From assembly GCF_023684385.1 (NCBI RefSeq), contig NZ_JAGSOJ010000003.1:620001-684000 (forward strand): a DNA stretch of 64,000 bases. The letters run 5' to 3'. The notes beneath the pieces are model-generated. The model saw only the letters and a list, made by a program, of their open reading frames with translations. It ran no database searches and was not told the DNA's origin. Source of the stretch: Oceanirhabdus seepicola (lineage in GTDB: Bacteria; Bacillota; Clostridia; Clostridiales; Clostridiaceae). Below, in pieces: positions 43,229-52,298 of the stretch. A program made the translations under genes and the position numbers. Position 1 is the stretch's first letter; each line of letters starts with the position of its first letter.

Positions 43229-43837
43229 ATGAAAAACATTATAACTATACAACATACACAGTCTATCCATCACACTAACGGAATGGTTGGGTCATGGACA
43301 GATTGGGATTTATCAGAACAGGGTATAATACAAGCAAATAATATTGGGAAAAATTTAATGAATCAGTTAAAGGATAAAAACTACATAATGTATTCGTCTG
43401 ATTTATTGAGAGCTAAACATACAGCTGAAATTGTAGGAGAACATATAGGAATAACTCCAATTTTAGTTACAGAGTTAAGAGAAAGAAACCTTGGAAAGTG
43501 TGTTGGAAAATCTGTACAATGGATGAAAGGTAATATGGAAGTGAAAGAAAAATCTATTGACGATAAGATGTTTTCTGATGCAGAAAGCAGAAGAGATGAA
43601 TGGAATAGATTATTACCATTTTTCAATGAGATAATCAACAATGAGCATGAAAATATAATTATTGTTTCACATGGAGATTTACTTAGTGTATTTAATGCAA
43701 TGTGGTTATCTATGGATGTTTCAATGCTAAATACATGTGAATTATTTGGTTATGCTGGTGGTGTTAGTTTTATGTATGAATTAGCTAATGGAAAAAGAGT
43801 ACTTAAGAGAATGAGCGATATGTCATATATTAACTAA
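43229..43837 (+). CDS. Histidine-phosphatase-superfamily protein with altered active-site motif
   Basis: About 202 residues from the ATG at 43229 (AAGGGGGG upstream); the longer frame from 43187 lacks a site. The phosphoglycerate mutase/histidine phosphatase layout is clear: DLSEQGIIQANNIG, MYSSDLLRAKHTAEIVGEHI, LRERNLGKCVGK and IIIVSHGDLLSVFNA, with the second catalytic His. The N-terminal RHG(E/Q)T motif reads QHTQS. The nucleophilic His is kept, but the phosphate-binding Arg is Gln and the Gly is Thr. Activity may be reduced, or the substrate changed. Confidence 0.8.
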   Translation: MKNIITIQHTQSIHHTNGMVGSWTDWDLSEQGIIQANNIGKNLMNQLKDKNYIMYSSDLLRAKHTAEIVGEHIGITPILVTELRERNLGKCVGKSVQWMKGNMEVKEKSIDDKMFSDAESRRDEWNRLLPFFNEIINNEHENIIIVSHGDLLSVFNAMWLSMDVSMLNTCELFGYAGGVSFMYELANGKRVLKRMSDMSYIN

Positions 43838-43911
43838 ATGAAGATTGAAATTAATGAAAAATACAATTTATCGAGTAGATTCTACGAACAACCTTAAATT
43901 ACTGTGAAGTA

Positions 43912-43943
43912 GGGACGCCAATATTGACGTCCTGTTTTTATTT
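43912..43943 (+). terminator. Terminator after the histidine phosphatase gene
   Basis: Stem GGACG+CAA / TTG+CGTCC with one mismatch, followed by TGTTTTTATTT. Confidence 0.65.
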
Positions 43944-44081
43944 CAAAGCAAGTTTCCCCAAAAGAATGGAATTATCATTTTTAAGTTTTTTATTATCTTC
44001 CTCTAATGACTTTACTCTTCATTTAAGTGACTCTATTACCCTATCTTTAGAAGTCTCTGTGAAGGTTTGTTTTTGAGACAT
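43938..44081 (-). pseudogene. Small coiled-coil protein remnant, TnpC/DUF6262-like
   Basis: The minus-strand frame reads MSQKQTFTETSKDRVIESLK, a stop, then RVKSLEEDNKKLKNDNSILL and GKLALK-stop, 48 codons in all. A short helix-rich start and 'SLEEDNKKLKNDN' coiled coil resemble the end of the DUF6262/Tn554 TnpC accessory proteins. The in-frame TGA and lack of partners mark it as a remnant. Identification is tentative. Confidence 0.4.
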
Positions 44082-44321
44082 TACTCTTATTTTTTTCTTC
44101 TCTCTATTTTATAAAACTATACTAACTTTATTTAATCTTTAGTTACTATCTATTATTTATATATAATCTTAGATATAAAAGTAAGGTAAATAATATCTAG
44201 TATTACTTACCTTACTTTTACTCTATATATATTATTAATTAAATCAATGTTGATAAATGACTATAACTAAAGTGGACGGGCTAAACTTGTCCACTTTACT
44301 GTTTAAGTTCGTATGGAAATC
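44082..44321. other. Hairpin-rich non-coding gap
   Basis: Two perfect stems: AAAAGTAAGGTAA / TTACCTTACTTTT (44177-44219) and TAAAGTGGAC / GTCCACTTTA (44268-44298). No gene. Confidence 0.5.
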
Positions 44322-44372
44322 TTCCAAAGATTGTAATGGGGGGGGCGGCCCCCCCATACAAAAACTGGAACA
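44322..44372. repeat. G/C-run palindrome, copy 1
   Basis: TTCC...TTGTAATGGGGGGG, loop, CCCCCCCATACAAAAACTGGAA. A run of eight G and seven C in very AT-rich DNA. It matches 48671-48718 in its arms and lies after the fliB stop (minus strand). Confidence 0.75.
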
Positions 44373-44383
44373 ATTTTTATTGT

Positions 44384-45532
44384 TTACAACATAATTAAAA
44401 GCTCCTCTACTTTAAATATCTCATTTCTGTTAAAACTATCCGCCAAAGACTCTAAATTTTCCTCTAAATGTTCAATATCTTTAGAATACATATGCATTAT
44501 ATCTACTGCATCAGCGTCAGTGAATTCACCATTCTTCATCCATCTTACCACAAATAATTCCTTAATCATTAAATAACTAACTACTGCTAGTACTACTTTT
44601 GCAGATACATCATAATCAAAAACACCCTTCATAAAATATCTAAATATAAAGTAAACTAATAGCTTCTCAAACTTATACATCTTCTCTTCATAATATATAT
44701 TGAAAGCTTCATGCTTACCTATATAAAATTCTTCATCATCCCTTTGCCAAAAACAGTTCACTAACTCTTCCAGATCTAAGGGGTCATTAGAGTGTATATG
44801 CTTTAATTCCTTAAATACTTTAATAAATTTATATATGTTACGGTATTTGACATCCTCTTCACCTTTGTACTTATCTAAGCTACTAATAACTTCATTTATA
44901 AAGCTATCATCTAAGTATTTTTCTCTAATCCCTTCAATATCATCTATATCATCCGCATCTATTTTCTCTTGAATCTCATCAGCAAATTTAAGAAGTAAAG
45001 AAGCTCTATCATTTAAATTAATATCACGATTTTGAAGAATATCAATAAATACCTTTCTACATTTCAAAAGATTCATAAAAAGCATACCATTTATATCATT
45101 ATATGAAGCAACTTCCTCTAGATTTTCACTTATTTCAAGCTTCATTTTTTTACTGTCGCTTAATATTATTCGCGCCGCTTCTGGACATGATAATGATAAG
45201 CCGATTTCACGCAAATTTCCAAATTCTTCTTTATATCTTGGATACTGTTTGCATGTATGACAAAGTCCTTCTTCTCCTATTTCATTATATATATCACACA
45301 GTTTACCTTCATTTAAGAATGGACAATTATTACCTTTTAATGTGAATATATATTCTCCATCATCCTCTACTATCTCACTTCTTAGTTTTTGTCCAAATTT
45401 TCCTTCTACCTTCTGATATTTCTTATATGTTTCATCATCGATTAAAACTTCCCAACCTGCACAACAGGTATCCTCGCACTCTGAAGCTATACATTTAAAG
45501 TCTTTAAAATAATCTGGTACTCGTATTTTCAT
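44384..45532 (-). CDS. fliB: Flagellin lysine-N-methylase (FliB)
   Basis: A 382-residue protein with GAGAGGG before the ATG at 45532. The N-terminal Cys-rich region is diagnostic: FKCIASECEDTCCAGWEV, NNCPFLNEGKLCDIY, GLCHTCKQYPR and LSLSCPEAARI, probably ligating an Fe-S cluster. FliB methylates lysines on flagellin in Salmonella and homologues occur in motile clostridia. The flagellin and chemotaxis clusters are not adjacent here apart from an MCP 12 kb away. The C-terminal half is helical. It appears intact and monocistronic. Confidence 0.88.
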   Translation of the reverse strand: MKIRVPDYFKDFKCIASECEDTCCAGWEVLIDDETYKKYQKVEGKFGQKLRSEIVEDDGEYIFTLKGNNCPFLNEGKLCDIYNEIGEEGLCHTCKQYPRYKEEFGNLREIGLSLSCPEAARIILSDSKKMKLEISENLEEVASYNDINGMLFMNLLKCRKVFIDILQNRDINLNDRASLLLKFADEIQEKIDADDIDDIEGIREKYLDDSFINEVISSLDKYKGEEDVKYRNIYKFIKVFKELKHIHSNDPLDLEELVNCFWQRDDEEFYIGKHEAFNIYYEEKMYKFEKLLVYFIFRYFMKGVFDYDVSAKVVLAVVSYLMIKELFVVRWMKNGEFTDADAVDIMHMYSKDIEHLEENLESLADSFNRNEIFKVEELLIML

Positions 45533-45595
45533 TTTTTTTCCCTCTCACTTATGTTTAATTAAAATAATACTGTATTTAGTAACTCTTTTGTAATT

Positions 45596-45731
45596 ATTCT
45601 TTAGTAAATATCGGCATTAGGCATATTTAAATAAATATCTGTCGCATCTTTGACTTGTTATTTATTTTCATATGCCTCATAGCCTGTACACTTATGATAC
45701 AAAAAATTACTGAAGAACACAAACAAATTTT
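45596..45731. repeat. Dispersed repeat carrying a 59-bp insertion
   Basis: Matches 49767-49842 on both sides of 45619-45677 (ATTCTTTAGTAA... and ...CATAGCCT-TAC, TATGATACAAAAAA, TACTGAAGAACACAAACAAA). The other copy lacks the 59 bases. Confidence 0.7.
45619..45677 (-). mobile_element. 59-bp internally deleted MITE
   Basis: It starts AGGCATAT and ends ATATGCCT. On the minus strand its first 38 bases (AGGCATATGAAAATAAATAA, then CAAGTCAAAGATGCGACA) align with the left end of the 159-bp element at 27234. An unoccupied version of its target is present at 49781-49795. Confidence 0.65.
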
Positions 45732-45858
45732 AAAAATATAATAATGTGAGAATAGTATACTTTAAGGAGCAATTTATCAGGGTATAATTTTAGTTAATAT
45801 AAAAATAGAGAATTGTAATTAGAGGGAATGACCATTGATGGGGTGAATGTTCTAGAAA

Positions 45859-45890
45859 TGTCGCATCTTTGACTTGTTATTTATTTTCAT
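45859..45890 (-). repeat. MITE left-end fragment
   Basis: 32 bases identical to 45640-45671 (GTCGCATCTTTGACTTGTTA is within). The remainder of the element is absent. Confidence 0.65.
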
Positions 45891-45895
45891 GTACC

Positions 45896-45923
45896 GAAAG
45901 CCATCATTAGTATGATGGCTTTC
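45896..45923 (-). terminator. Hairpin at the end of the WG-repeat lipoprotein gene
   Basis: A 12-bp stem GAAAGCCATCAT / ATGATGGCTTTC that overlaps the last codons and stop of the gene. It has no strong T-run. Confidence 0.5.
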
Positions 45924-47865
45924 CTAATATACCTTTAATCAAAGGATGATTTTCGTTTAATACATCTTTAATATCCTCATATTTTATGCTGAAGTAGTCA
46001 TAATTTCTAGAAAGAGAAGATGAATAAAGTCTTATTATAAGCTCATCCTCTGTAAAATTTAAATTATTGCTTTGGGGATTGAATTCAAAATCTGAATAGT
46101 TGTAGTCTGTATGCTCATCTTTATCCATAATATCATTAATTTTTTCTGTTAATACCCTGGAATAGTCTCCTATAAAAATATTATCCATTGGAATTTTTCG
46201 GCCATCCAAGTCAAAGTAAAAATGATTTCTACATGTCCCGTGACCACTACAGCTGAAAAAACGAAAAGCGCGAAATACAGAAAGTTTTAAAACATCATTT
46301 ACTTTCACAAGCTTTCCAGTAGCGATAGAACGAGTTCTTCCTATGTCTGTTAGTCTGTCATCTTCATTAATTTTTATTTTTGTTATATCATCCATAAAAG
46401 CATTTAGTTCATCATACCCTTTCGTTAAGATGCAAGGATATTCTCTTAAAGAGAACGGATCTTCACCTAGGTGCTTGTTAAGTACATCTAGTGATCCAAT
46501 ATGCTGAACTTGTTTGTCCATATTTTCTTCCCATAGAACTTCACCATCCAAGGTAATAAATATACAGCAACCATTGTCATTCCATCCAACCAATAGACCA
46601 TTTCGTACTTCATAATTTGAGTAGTAATTAACTCTTAAAGTTTTAAGAACTTCAAAATCATTATTTAAGAATTCTAAACCGTATGAACTTACACCAAGTA
46701 ATTTATTTGGAGATACTCTAACAGCATTGTAGTATTTTTTTTCAGAGTGTTCTTTGGTTTTCAGGTTTATAAAAGAATTTAAATATCCATCAGAGTATTC
46801 TTTGATATAATCAAAACCTATATGATTACCTAAATATGTAAAAGAGTCACATTCTATAATATGATTGTTGTTGCTGTCCTTAATGCCTCTTATATTGGAT
46901 AAATAGCCATCTCCTAATTGGTAAAATACATCGTTGTCACTAGTATTATTCCACGAACTGTAAATGTCGTAGGAGCAAAGATTTTTAATTTCACCGATTT
47001 TCTTTCCATTGATATCAAAGAGTTTAGTTTCGGTGATAGATGAATCAGATTTTTCATTGTAAATGAATTTAGAAATTAAAACAAATTTATCCTGAATAAC
47101 AAAAATATTATGATGTCCATTGAATTCTACTATTTTCTTACCAGAGTTATTTAAAATTAGGTAATTATCATTTTTTAGGTAAAAGATAAATGCCCCATTA
47201 TCTTGGCTGATTTTACTTACGTTATCATAAGTAGAAATCTTATTATCATTAACAAAAATTCCGCAACCAGTAGTATCAAAGCCAACAGCACAATCTTTAT
47301 TATGATATAAAAGTTCTTTAAAAATATGATTATGAATTTTCTTTGTTTTAGTGTTTAGAATACCATATTTACCATCTAAAAGAATTTTGCTGTATCTATT
47401 CTCATCAACCAAATAAGCTTCATCATAAGTTGGAGGTATTACTTCTTTGCCATTTTTATCTCTATATCCCCATTTGAAATTATTATTTATGAGCTTGCTG
47501 AAAGGAAATAGGTAATCTTCATCATAATTCTTTAAAGATAATATACCGTTGTCACTTATATAAGAATTATTCACATTTGGTGATGGATCATTTTCTCTCA
47601 TTACTTCAAGAACTTTAGTTTTGGTTATTTCTTGATTATCTAGATAAATACAATTTTTTTTCTTAGTGGGTTCATGTGAAGTTAGGACATTTGATTGTGT
47701 ATTATCAGTATCTACATTAGAAGTATCTTCATTCGTCGTTGCATTAGATGTAATGTTTTTATTTTTTTCTTCTATTTGTTTTTCGCACCCTATAAACATA
47801 AAAGATTCAATAGCTAGAGCAATGATCAACAATATAAGTGTGTTTTTAGATAGTATTTTCTTCAT
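45907..47865 (-). CDS. WG-repeat lipoprotein with C-terminal DUF3298/RsiV-like region
   Basis: A 652-residue protein with GAGGAG before the ATG. A signal sequence and lipobox (FMFIGC) make it an extracellular lipoprotein; a Ser/Thr/Asn-rich linker follows to about residue 75. WG repeats run from about residue 125 onward (KWGYRDKNGKEVIPPTYDEA; DGKYGILNTKTKKI; several degenerate units). The C-terminal ~150 residues (SIATGKLVKVNDVL, FDLDGRKIPMDNIFIGDYSR, LIIRLYSSSLSRNYDYFSIK) resemble the DUF3298/RsiV fold. Such proteins may bind lysozyme or cell-wall material, but function is unknown. It is monocistronic. Confidence 0.75.
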   Translation of the reverse strand: MKKILSKNTLILLIIALAIESFMFIGCEKQIEEKNKNITSNATTNEDTSNVDTDNTQSNVLTSHEPTKKKNCIYLDNQEITKTKVLEVMRENDPSPNVNNSYISDNGILSLKNYDEDYLFPFSKLINNNFKWGYRDKNGKEVIPPTYDEAYLVDENRYSKILLDGKYGILNTKTKKIHNHIFKELLYHNKDCAVGFDTTGCGIFVNDNKISTYDNVSKISQDNGAFIFYLKNDNYLILNNSGKKIVEFNGHHNIFVIQDKFVLISKFIYNEKSDSSITETKLFDINGKKIGEIKNLCSYDIYSSWNNTSDNDVFYQLGDGYLSNIRGIKDSNNNHIIECDSFTYLGNHIGFDYIKEYSDGYLNSFINLKTKEHSEKKYYNAVRVSPNKLLGVSSYGLEFLNNDFEVLKTLRVNYYSNYEVRNGLLVGWNDNGCCIFITLDGEVLWEENMDKQVQHIGSLDVLNKHLGEDPFSLREYPCILTKGYDELNAFMDDITKIKINEDDRLTDIGRTRSIATGKLVKVNDVLKLSVFRAFRFFSCSGHGTCRNHFYFDLDGRKIPMDNIFIGDYSRVLTEKINDIMDKDEHTDYNYSDFEFNPQSNNLNFTEDELIIRLYSSSLSRNYDYFSIKYEDIKDVLNENHPLIKGILGKPSY

Positions 47866-48136
47866 TTTGATCTCCTCTTGTTATGTAATTTATTATCATT
47901 TTTAGTATATAATACTTGATTAATTATAAAGTTAAGAAAGGGTTACAGTGTGTGAATAAAACATATGACTTTGGACAAACTATGTAAAAATAAGCTACTG
48001 GGGTGATTTTAGAGCACTTGATATAGAAGATTTAATTTTATATACTATAGGGGTACAGGTGCTTCTTTAAGTTATATAATTTACGAACGAGATTTATCAA
48101 GGAGCAAAGTTAAAATATTTTATGGTGGTGGATCTT

Positions 48137-48652
48137 ATGGAAAAGGGTTACATTCATGTATATACAGGAAACGGAAAAGGTAAAACAACAGCAGCTTTTG
48201 GATTAGCTTTAAGAGCAGTTTATTCAGGTAAAAAAGTGTATATAGGACAATTTGTTAAAAGTATGAAATATAATGAAACTAAAATAGAAAAAGATTTAGA
48301 AGGTATTAAGATTGAACAATTTGGTCGTGGGTGTTTTTTAACTGAGAAACCTAATGATGAAGATGTTAAAGCAGCTGAAGAGGCTCTTTTAAAATGTGAA
48401 TTAATATTAAAAGAGGGGTCATATGATCTTGTTATTTTAGATGAAGCTACAATTGCACTATATTTCAAGCTATTTACAGTAGAAGAGCTTATACAAGTAG
48501 TGAAAGAAAGAAATCCCGAGGTGGAAGTAGTTATAACAGGAAGATATGCGCCAGAGGAGCTTATAGAGATTGCTGATTTAGTTACTGAAATGAAAGAAAT
48601 AAAGCATTACTATGTAAAAGGGGTAGAATCTAGAGAGGGAATAGAGAGATAA
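48137..48652 (+). CDS. cobO: Cob(I)yrinic acid a,c-diamide adenosyltransferase (CobO/BtuR type)
   Basis: About 171 residues from the ATG at 48137, which follows GGTGG; the ATG at 48122 is too far from AAGGAG. The P-loop GNGKGKTTAAFGLALRAVYS and DLVILDEATIALYFKL are signatures of the CobA/BtuR/CobO corrinoid adenosyltransferases, which make adenosylcobalamin from ATP and Co(I) corrinoid. It is about 20 residues shorter than the enteric enzymes, as usual for clostridia. There are no other cobalamin genes here and no convincing cobalamin riboswitch upstream. Confidence 0.88.
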   Translation: MEKGYIHVYTGNGKGKTTAAFGLALRAVYSGKKVYIGQFVKSMKYNETKIEKDLEGIKIEQFGRGCFLTEKPNDEDVKAAEEALLKCELILKEGSYDLVILDEATIALYFKLFTVEELIQVVKERNPEVEVVITGRYAPEELIEIADLVTEMKEIKHYYVKGVESREGIER

Positions 48653-48670
48653 CAGCAATTTTAAAATGTT

Positions 48671-48718
48671 GTTCCAGTTTTTGTATGGGGGTCCGACCCC
48701 TATACAAAAATTGGAATA
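48671..48718. terminator. G/C-run palindrome, copy 2: bidirectional terminator
   Basis: TTCCAGTTTTTGTATGGGGG, loop, then CCCCTATACAAAAATTGGAA. It sits between the convergent cobO and dus genes. The arms match 44322-44372. Confidence 0.75.
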
Positions 48719-48771
48719 GAAACTTGCAATCTATGATAATCCGTCCTGAAGGAACGAAGTGACTAAAGTTA

Positions 48772-49746
48772 TTACACACCCCAGTTACCCTGTGTAAATA
48801 ATCCAGCGCCTTCCACAATTTCCTGTTCATTAAACAAACTTAAGACTGCTTCATTGTAATCACTTATGTTTTGTGATTTTTTTATTATTTTAAGATACTC
48901 TTTATTGTTTGAAAATACGTAACGCATATACCCCCACAGTTCTTTCATTTTAATTAGTACATGCATATCTTCATCACATAATTCTATATACTGCCTTAGA
49001 ATTTCATCATGAAAATCTTTAAATATTTTCTTATCTATAACAGTATTATTTTTTATCTCATTTAATAATCCTGGATTAGCTAGTATTCCTCTTCCTAGCA
49101 TTACTGTTTTTACTTCTGGAAAATCTTTTGTTAATTTATTATGATCCTCACCAGTAAAAATATCACCATTATAACATATTGGATTAATACTTAAAGATAA
49201 TGCATCTTTAAATACCTCTAGATTAGGCTTGTCCCCGTAAAAATCTTTTTGTGTTCTAGGATGGATAATTAATTCTTCTATAGGATATTTATTAAAAATT
49301 TTTATTAGCTCGTAAAATTCTTTTGGACTATCTTTTCCTATTCTAGTTTTTATAGAAATTTTCATATCATCTATTTTAAATATTTCATCTAAAAACCTAT
49401 CAAGTTCTTCTCTTTTTGCTAGAAAGCCTGATCCTTTATATTTTGAAACAACAATTCTAGAAGGACAACCTAAATTTAAATTAATCTCATGATACCCTAA
49501 TTTTTGTAGTTTTCTAGAAGTAGCAATAAAACCATTTGAATCATTAGTAAGGATTTGTGGAATTATAGTAACCCCTCTATTATTTTGTGGAAGAACATCT
49601 AAAAAATCTTTGGTTTTTAAATTCCTACTTTTATTTGGAACAATAAACGGTGCAAAGTACTTATCAATATTATGAAAAATCTTTTCATAAGAATTCCTAT
49701 AGATGTATCCTGTAATTCCGTGCATTGGTGCTAAATAATACTGCAT
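48772..49746 (-). CDS. tRNA-dihydrouridine synthase
   Basis: A 324-residue FMN-dependent TIM-barrel protein with AAAGGAGC upstream. Family marks are YYLAPMHGITGYIYRNSYEK at the N-terminus, INLNLGCPSRIVVSKYKGSG with the catalytic cysteine, KISIKTRIG, LIIHPRTQKDFY and CYNGDIFT, and the phosphate-binding GRGILANPGLL. It reduces uridine in the D-loop of tRNA. The position specificity (DusA/B/C type) is not clear, so I give no symbol. The N-terminal APM-x-G-x-T looks complete. Confidence 0.9.
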   Translation of the reverse strand: MQYYLAPMHGITGYIYRNSYEKIFHNIDKYFAPFIVPNKSRNLKTKDFLDVLPQNNRGVTIIPQILTNDSNGFIATSRKLQKLGYHEINLNLGCPSRIVVSKYKGSGFLAKREELDRFLDEIFKIDDMKISIKTRIGKDSPKEFYELIKIFNKYPIEELIIHPRTQKDFYGDKPNLEVFKDALSLSINPICYNGDIFTGEDHNKLTKDFPEVKTVMLGRGILANPGLLNEIKNNTVIDKKIFKDFHDEILRQYIELCDEDMHVLIKMKELWGYMRYVFSNNKEYLKIIKKSQNISDYNEAVLSLFNEQEIVEGAGLFTQGNWGV

Positions 49747-49766
49747 TTAGTTGCTCCTTTTTAAAT

Positions 49767-49842
49767 ATTCTTTAGTAAGTATAGGCGTCATAGCCTTTAC
49801 TCCTATGATACAAAAAAATACTGAAGAACACAAACAAATTTT
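49767..49842. repeat. Dispersed repeat without the insertion (empty site)
   Basis: The counterpart of 45596-45731. It reads TTTAGTAAGTATAGGCGTCA then TAGCC where the other copy has the 59-bp MITE. It lies in the promoter region between the divergent dus and 49966 genes; the rest of that region is AT-rich with no further feature. Confidence 0.65.
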
Positions 49843-49965
49843 GACTCAGAATGGATATAGAAATCGCTTGTATCTCCAAATTGTATTCAAACCTTAAATC
49901 TAGTAAAATATAACTATTAAACAGAAAGAGGGAAATGAAGTTTTTTGTATAGAAGGAGACTAGTT

Positions 49966-51096
49966 ATGTTTGAATATTATGAAGGGTATGAAATAGATGG
50001 GTCAGATACAAGTTATAACATTTTAACACCAGAAATAGAGAAGTTAAAAGAAGTTGTTAATTATTATTTGAATTTAAAAATAATAAGAAAAGATGTGCCC
50101 ATTCAAATAACACGAGTTAACACAGAGCAAAAAGGAGAATTTTATAAAAAATCTTATTATAAATATGAATTGGATTTGATGTGGGAAGATGTATTTAGTT
50201 CGTCTATTAAGTCCTTTGAGATTTCTTATGAATATGTTAACCCATATAATCTCTATCCAGAAGTAAAGCGAGATCTGATAAAAAGTATTGTAAAGAATTT
50301 TGACTTAAAAGAAGAAAATTTGGTTCAGCCTGTTTTATTGCCAAATGAGTATACGCAAGGATATATGGAACTTTTTTTAGAGCCAGATATTGCTAAAAAA
50401 AGGTATACATATTTTAATGAAATTTGTGGTGATGATTATTGTGAGAAACAACAAAATAATAATATCAGGTTTATAGATGTTTATTGTTCTTTAGGAGGCC
50501 CTAATATTTTAAAATATTATGCCTTAAAGAAGATGTCAATGGCTTTCCCAGAATTAGAAATTGATGCAGAAGCTAATATTTCTAATATATCGTGGTATGA
50601 GATACATGGTGAAAATTTTTTATATGAACAAATTGATTTTTCATCAAAAGATTTATACACGACAATTAATCGTATACTCAATCTTGAAGGCGTTGAAACA
50701 AATTATGAAAATCCATTTATAAATGTCTATCATTGTAATGATAAAGAAAAGTATCATCAATTTCGTTATGAGTCAATCTCATATAAAGAGAAAGAGCCGA
50801 AGGTTTTAGGTGAGATTGACACCGAATTAGAATGTTTGATGGGATTATGTGAAAAATATCATGATAGGACGTTAAGAGGTCATATTGAATTTGCTAAACA
50901 AATTGCACCATTAGGGTTTGTTACTGATAAAGAGTTTCATAGGTGTACATCAATAGAACTAAAAATATTTAAGCCTAATTCAGATTCTTTTAATTATGGG
51001 GAAATATATTTTATTAGAAAAAATAACGGTATTCAGTTAAAGCTTCTTGTACCACAAAAGATTAGGTCGTATGTGGAACGGATACTTGATTTATGA
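49966..51096 (+). CDS. Unrecognised protein, partner of a radical SAM enzyme
   Basis: About 376 residues from the ATG at 49966, with AGAAGGAG eight bases upstream (the frame opens at 49945). I do not recognise the family. It has no signal peptide or membrane segment, is rich in Tyr, Glu and Asn, and looks like a mixed alpha/beta soluble protein. Visible pieces include MFEYYEGYEIDGSD at the N-terminus, CGDDYC near residue 152 and IRFIDVYCSLGGPNILKYYA. Its stop is 18 bases before the radical SAM start, so the two are one operon. A decayed copy of its first 20 codons follows the radical SAM gene. It may be the substrate, a scaffold, or a companion enzyme. Confidence 0.7.
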   Translation: MFEYYEGYEIDGSDTSYNILTPEIEKLKEVVNYYLNLKIIRKDVPIQITRVNTEQKGEFYKKSYYKYELDLMWEDVFSSSIKSFEISYEYVNPYNLYPEVKRDLIKSIVKNFDLKEENLVQPVLLPNEYTQGYMELFLEPDIAKKRYTYFNEICGDDYCEKQQNNNIRFIDVYCSLGGPNILKYYALKKMSMAFPELEIDAEANISNISWYEIHGENFLYEQIDFSSKDLYTTINRILNLEGVETNYENPFINVYHCNDKEKYHQFRYESISYKEKEPKVLGEIDTELECLMGLCEKYHDRTLRGHIEFAKQIAPLGFVTDKEFHRCTSIELKIFKPNSDSFNYGEIYFIRKNNGIQLKLLVPQKIRSYVERILDL

Positions 51097-51114
51097 TTGG
51101 AGATGACAGATTAT

Positions 51115-52287
51115 ATGCAAGTTAAACAATATAATAAAAAACTGTACTCATTTGAAAAAAGAACAGGTATGACTGGGATATTTTCTTTTAAGGAAAAAGA
51201 ATTATTAGTTAAGTATGCAAAAGATGGTATTATAACGCCGTTTATAGACCGATTATATTGCCTTGGTGTACTTTCAAAAAACTTTGGCTTAAATGATATT
51301 ATAAAAGTAGTAGAGGAAGATAAGGATTATTTACGTCTTGATGCCCTGCATATTGATATAACAAACACATGTCCATTAAACTGTCCACAATGTTATAAAG
51401 AGGATACTAATTCAATTCAGATGCCAATACAAGTTTTTAGGTCGTATATTGATGAAGCACAGAGGCTTAAGCTTTTTCAAATTGCAATTGGGGGTGGGGA
51501 ACCATTAGTTCATTCTCAAATTGTAGACTTTGTGGAGTATGTTTCAAAGACAGAAATGTCCGTTACAATGACGACAAGTGGTTATGGATTAACACAGAAA
51601 CTATTAGATAAACTTATTAAAGCAGGATTAAACCATATGCAGGTGTCTCTTAATTCAATTATTAAAATAGTAAATGAAAGGTCTAGAGATGGGTTTCATG
51701 ATGCTATTCATGCAATTAAAATTCTAAGTAATACAGATTTATCTTTTGGTATTAATATAGTTATTCGTAAAGATAGCCTAAGTACTTTCCTAGAAACAGT
51801 TGAGTATGCTAAAAAAAAGGGTGCAAAAAATATAAATATTTTACGGTACAAACCATCGCCTACAGAAAATTATAGAGATTATGTGCTATCTAGTGAAGAG
51901 TTTTATCAATTAGCCAAATGGATAAAGCAAGTTAAAGGAATTAAGATCAAAGTGGATTCAGCCTATTCTAATCTGCTTATTTACCTTAATAATGGTCGTG
52001 TTAATAAAGAACGAGCGGGTTGTATGGCAGGTAAAAGTTTTATAGCAATTTCTTCCGATGGATCTTTTAAACCATGTAGTCATCTTAAAGTGAAAGAAAA
52101 AGCTAATTCGATTTATGAATATTATACAAAAAGCAAGTTTATACAGTCTCTAAAGAGTAAAACATATCACATAGACAGTTTGTGTAATACATGTAAATAC
52201 AAAAAAGTATGTGGTGGATGTATGGCCATTTGTGAGTCACTTTATAAAGACCCAATGAGGGGAGAGATGGAGTGCCCTACGTATTAA
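51115..52287 (+). CDS. Radical SAM/SPASM-domain protein
   Basis: About 390 residues; I take the ATG at 51115 (GGAG upstream), though ATG 51103 is possible. The radical SAM cluster motif is ITNTCPLNCPQCYKED (CxxxCxxC, about residue 85), with GGGEPL next. The C-terminal SPASM region has C in RAGCMAGKSF, KPCSHLK, CNTCKYKKVCGGCMAICES and MECPTY, enough for two auxiliary Fe-S clusters. This matches PqqE/anSME-type enzymes that modify ribosomal peptides or proteins. A wHTH-like N-terminal ~70 residues may be a peptide-recognition module. No short precursor gene is evident; the upstream unknown protein is the only partner. Confidence 0.85.
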   Translation: MQVKQYNKKLYSFEKRTGMTGIFSFKEKELLVKYAKDGIITPFIDRLYCLGVLSKNFGLNDIIKVVEEDKDYLRLDALHIDITNTCPLNCPQCYKEDTNSIQMPIQVFRSYIDEAQRLKLFQIAIGGGEPLVHSQIVDFVEYVSKTEMSVTMTTSGYGLTQKLLDKLIKAGLNHMQVSLNSIIKIVNERSRDGFHDAIHAIKILSNTDLSFGINIVIRKDSLSTFLETVEYAKKKGAKNINILRYKPSPTENYRDYVLSSEEFYQLAKWIKQVKGIKIKVDSAYSNLLIYLNNGRVNKERAGCMAGKSFIAISSDGSFKPCSHLKVKEKANSIYEYYTKSKFIQSLKSKTYHIDSLCNTCKYKKVCGGCMAICESLYKDPMRGEMECPTY

Positions 52288-52298
52288 GAGAAAGAATT

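Noticed and set aside
48049..48112. Cobalamin riboswitch upstream of the adenosyltransferase
   Set aside because: Only TACAGGTGCTTCTTTAAG resembles the 5' arm; the conserved core and kissing-loop sequences are missing.
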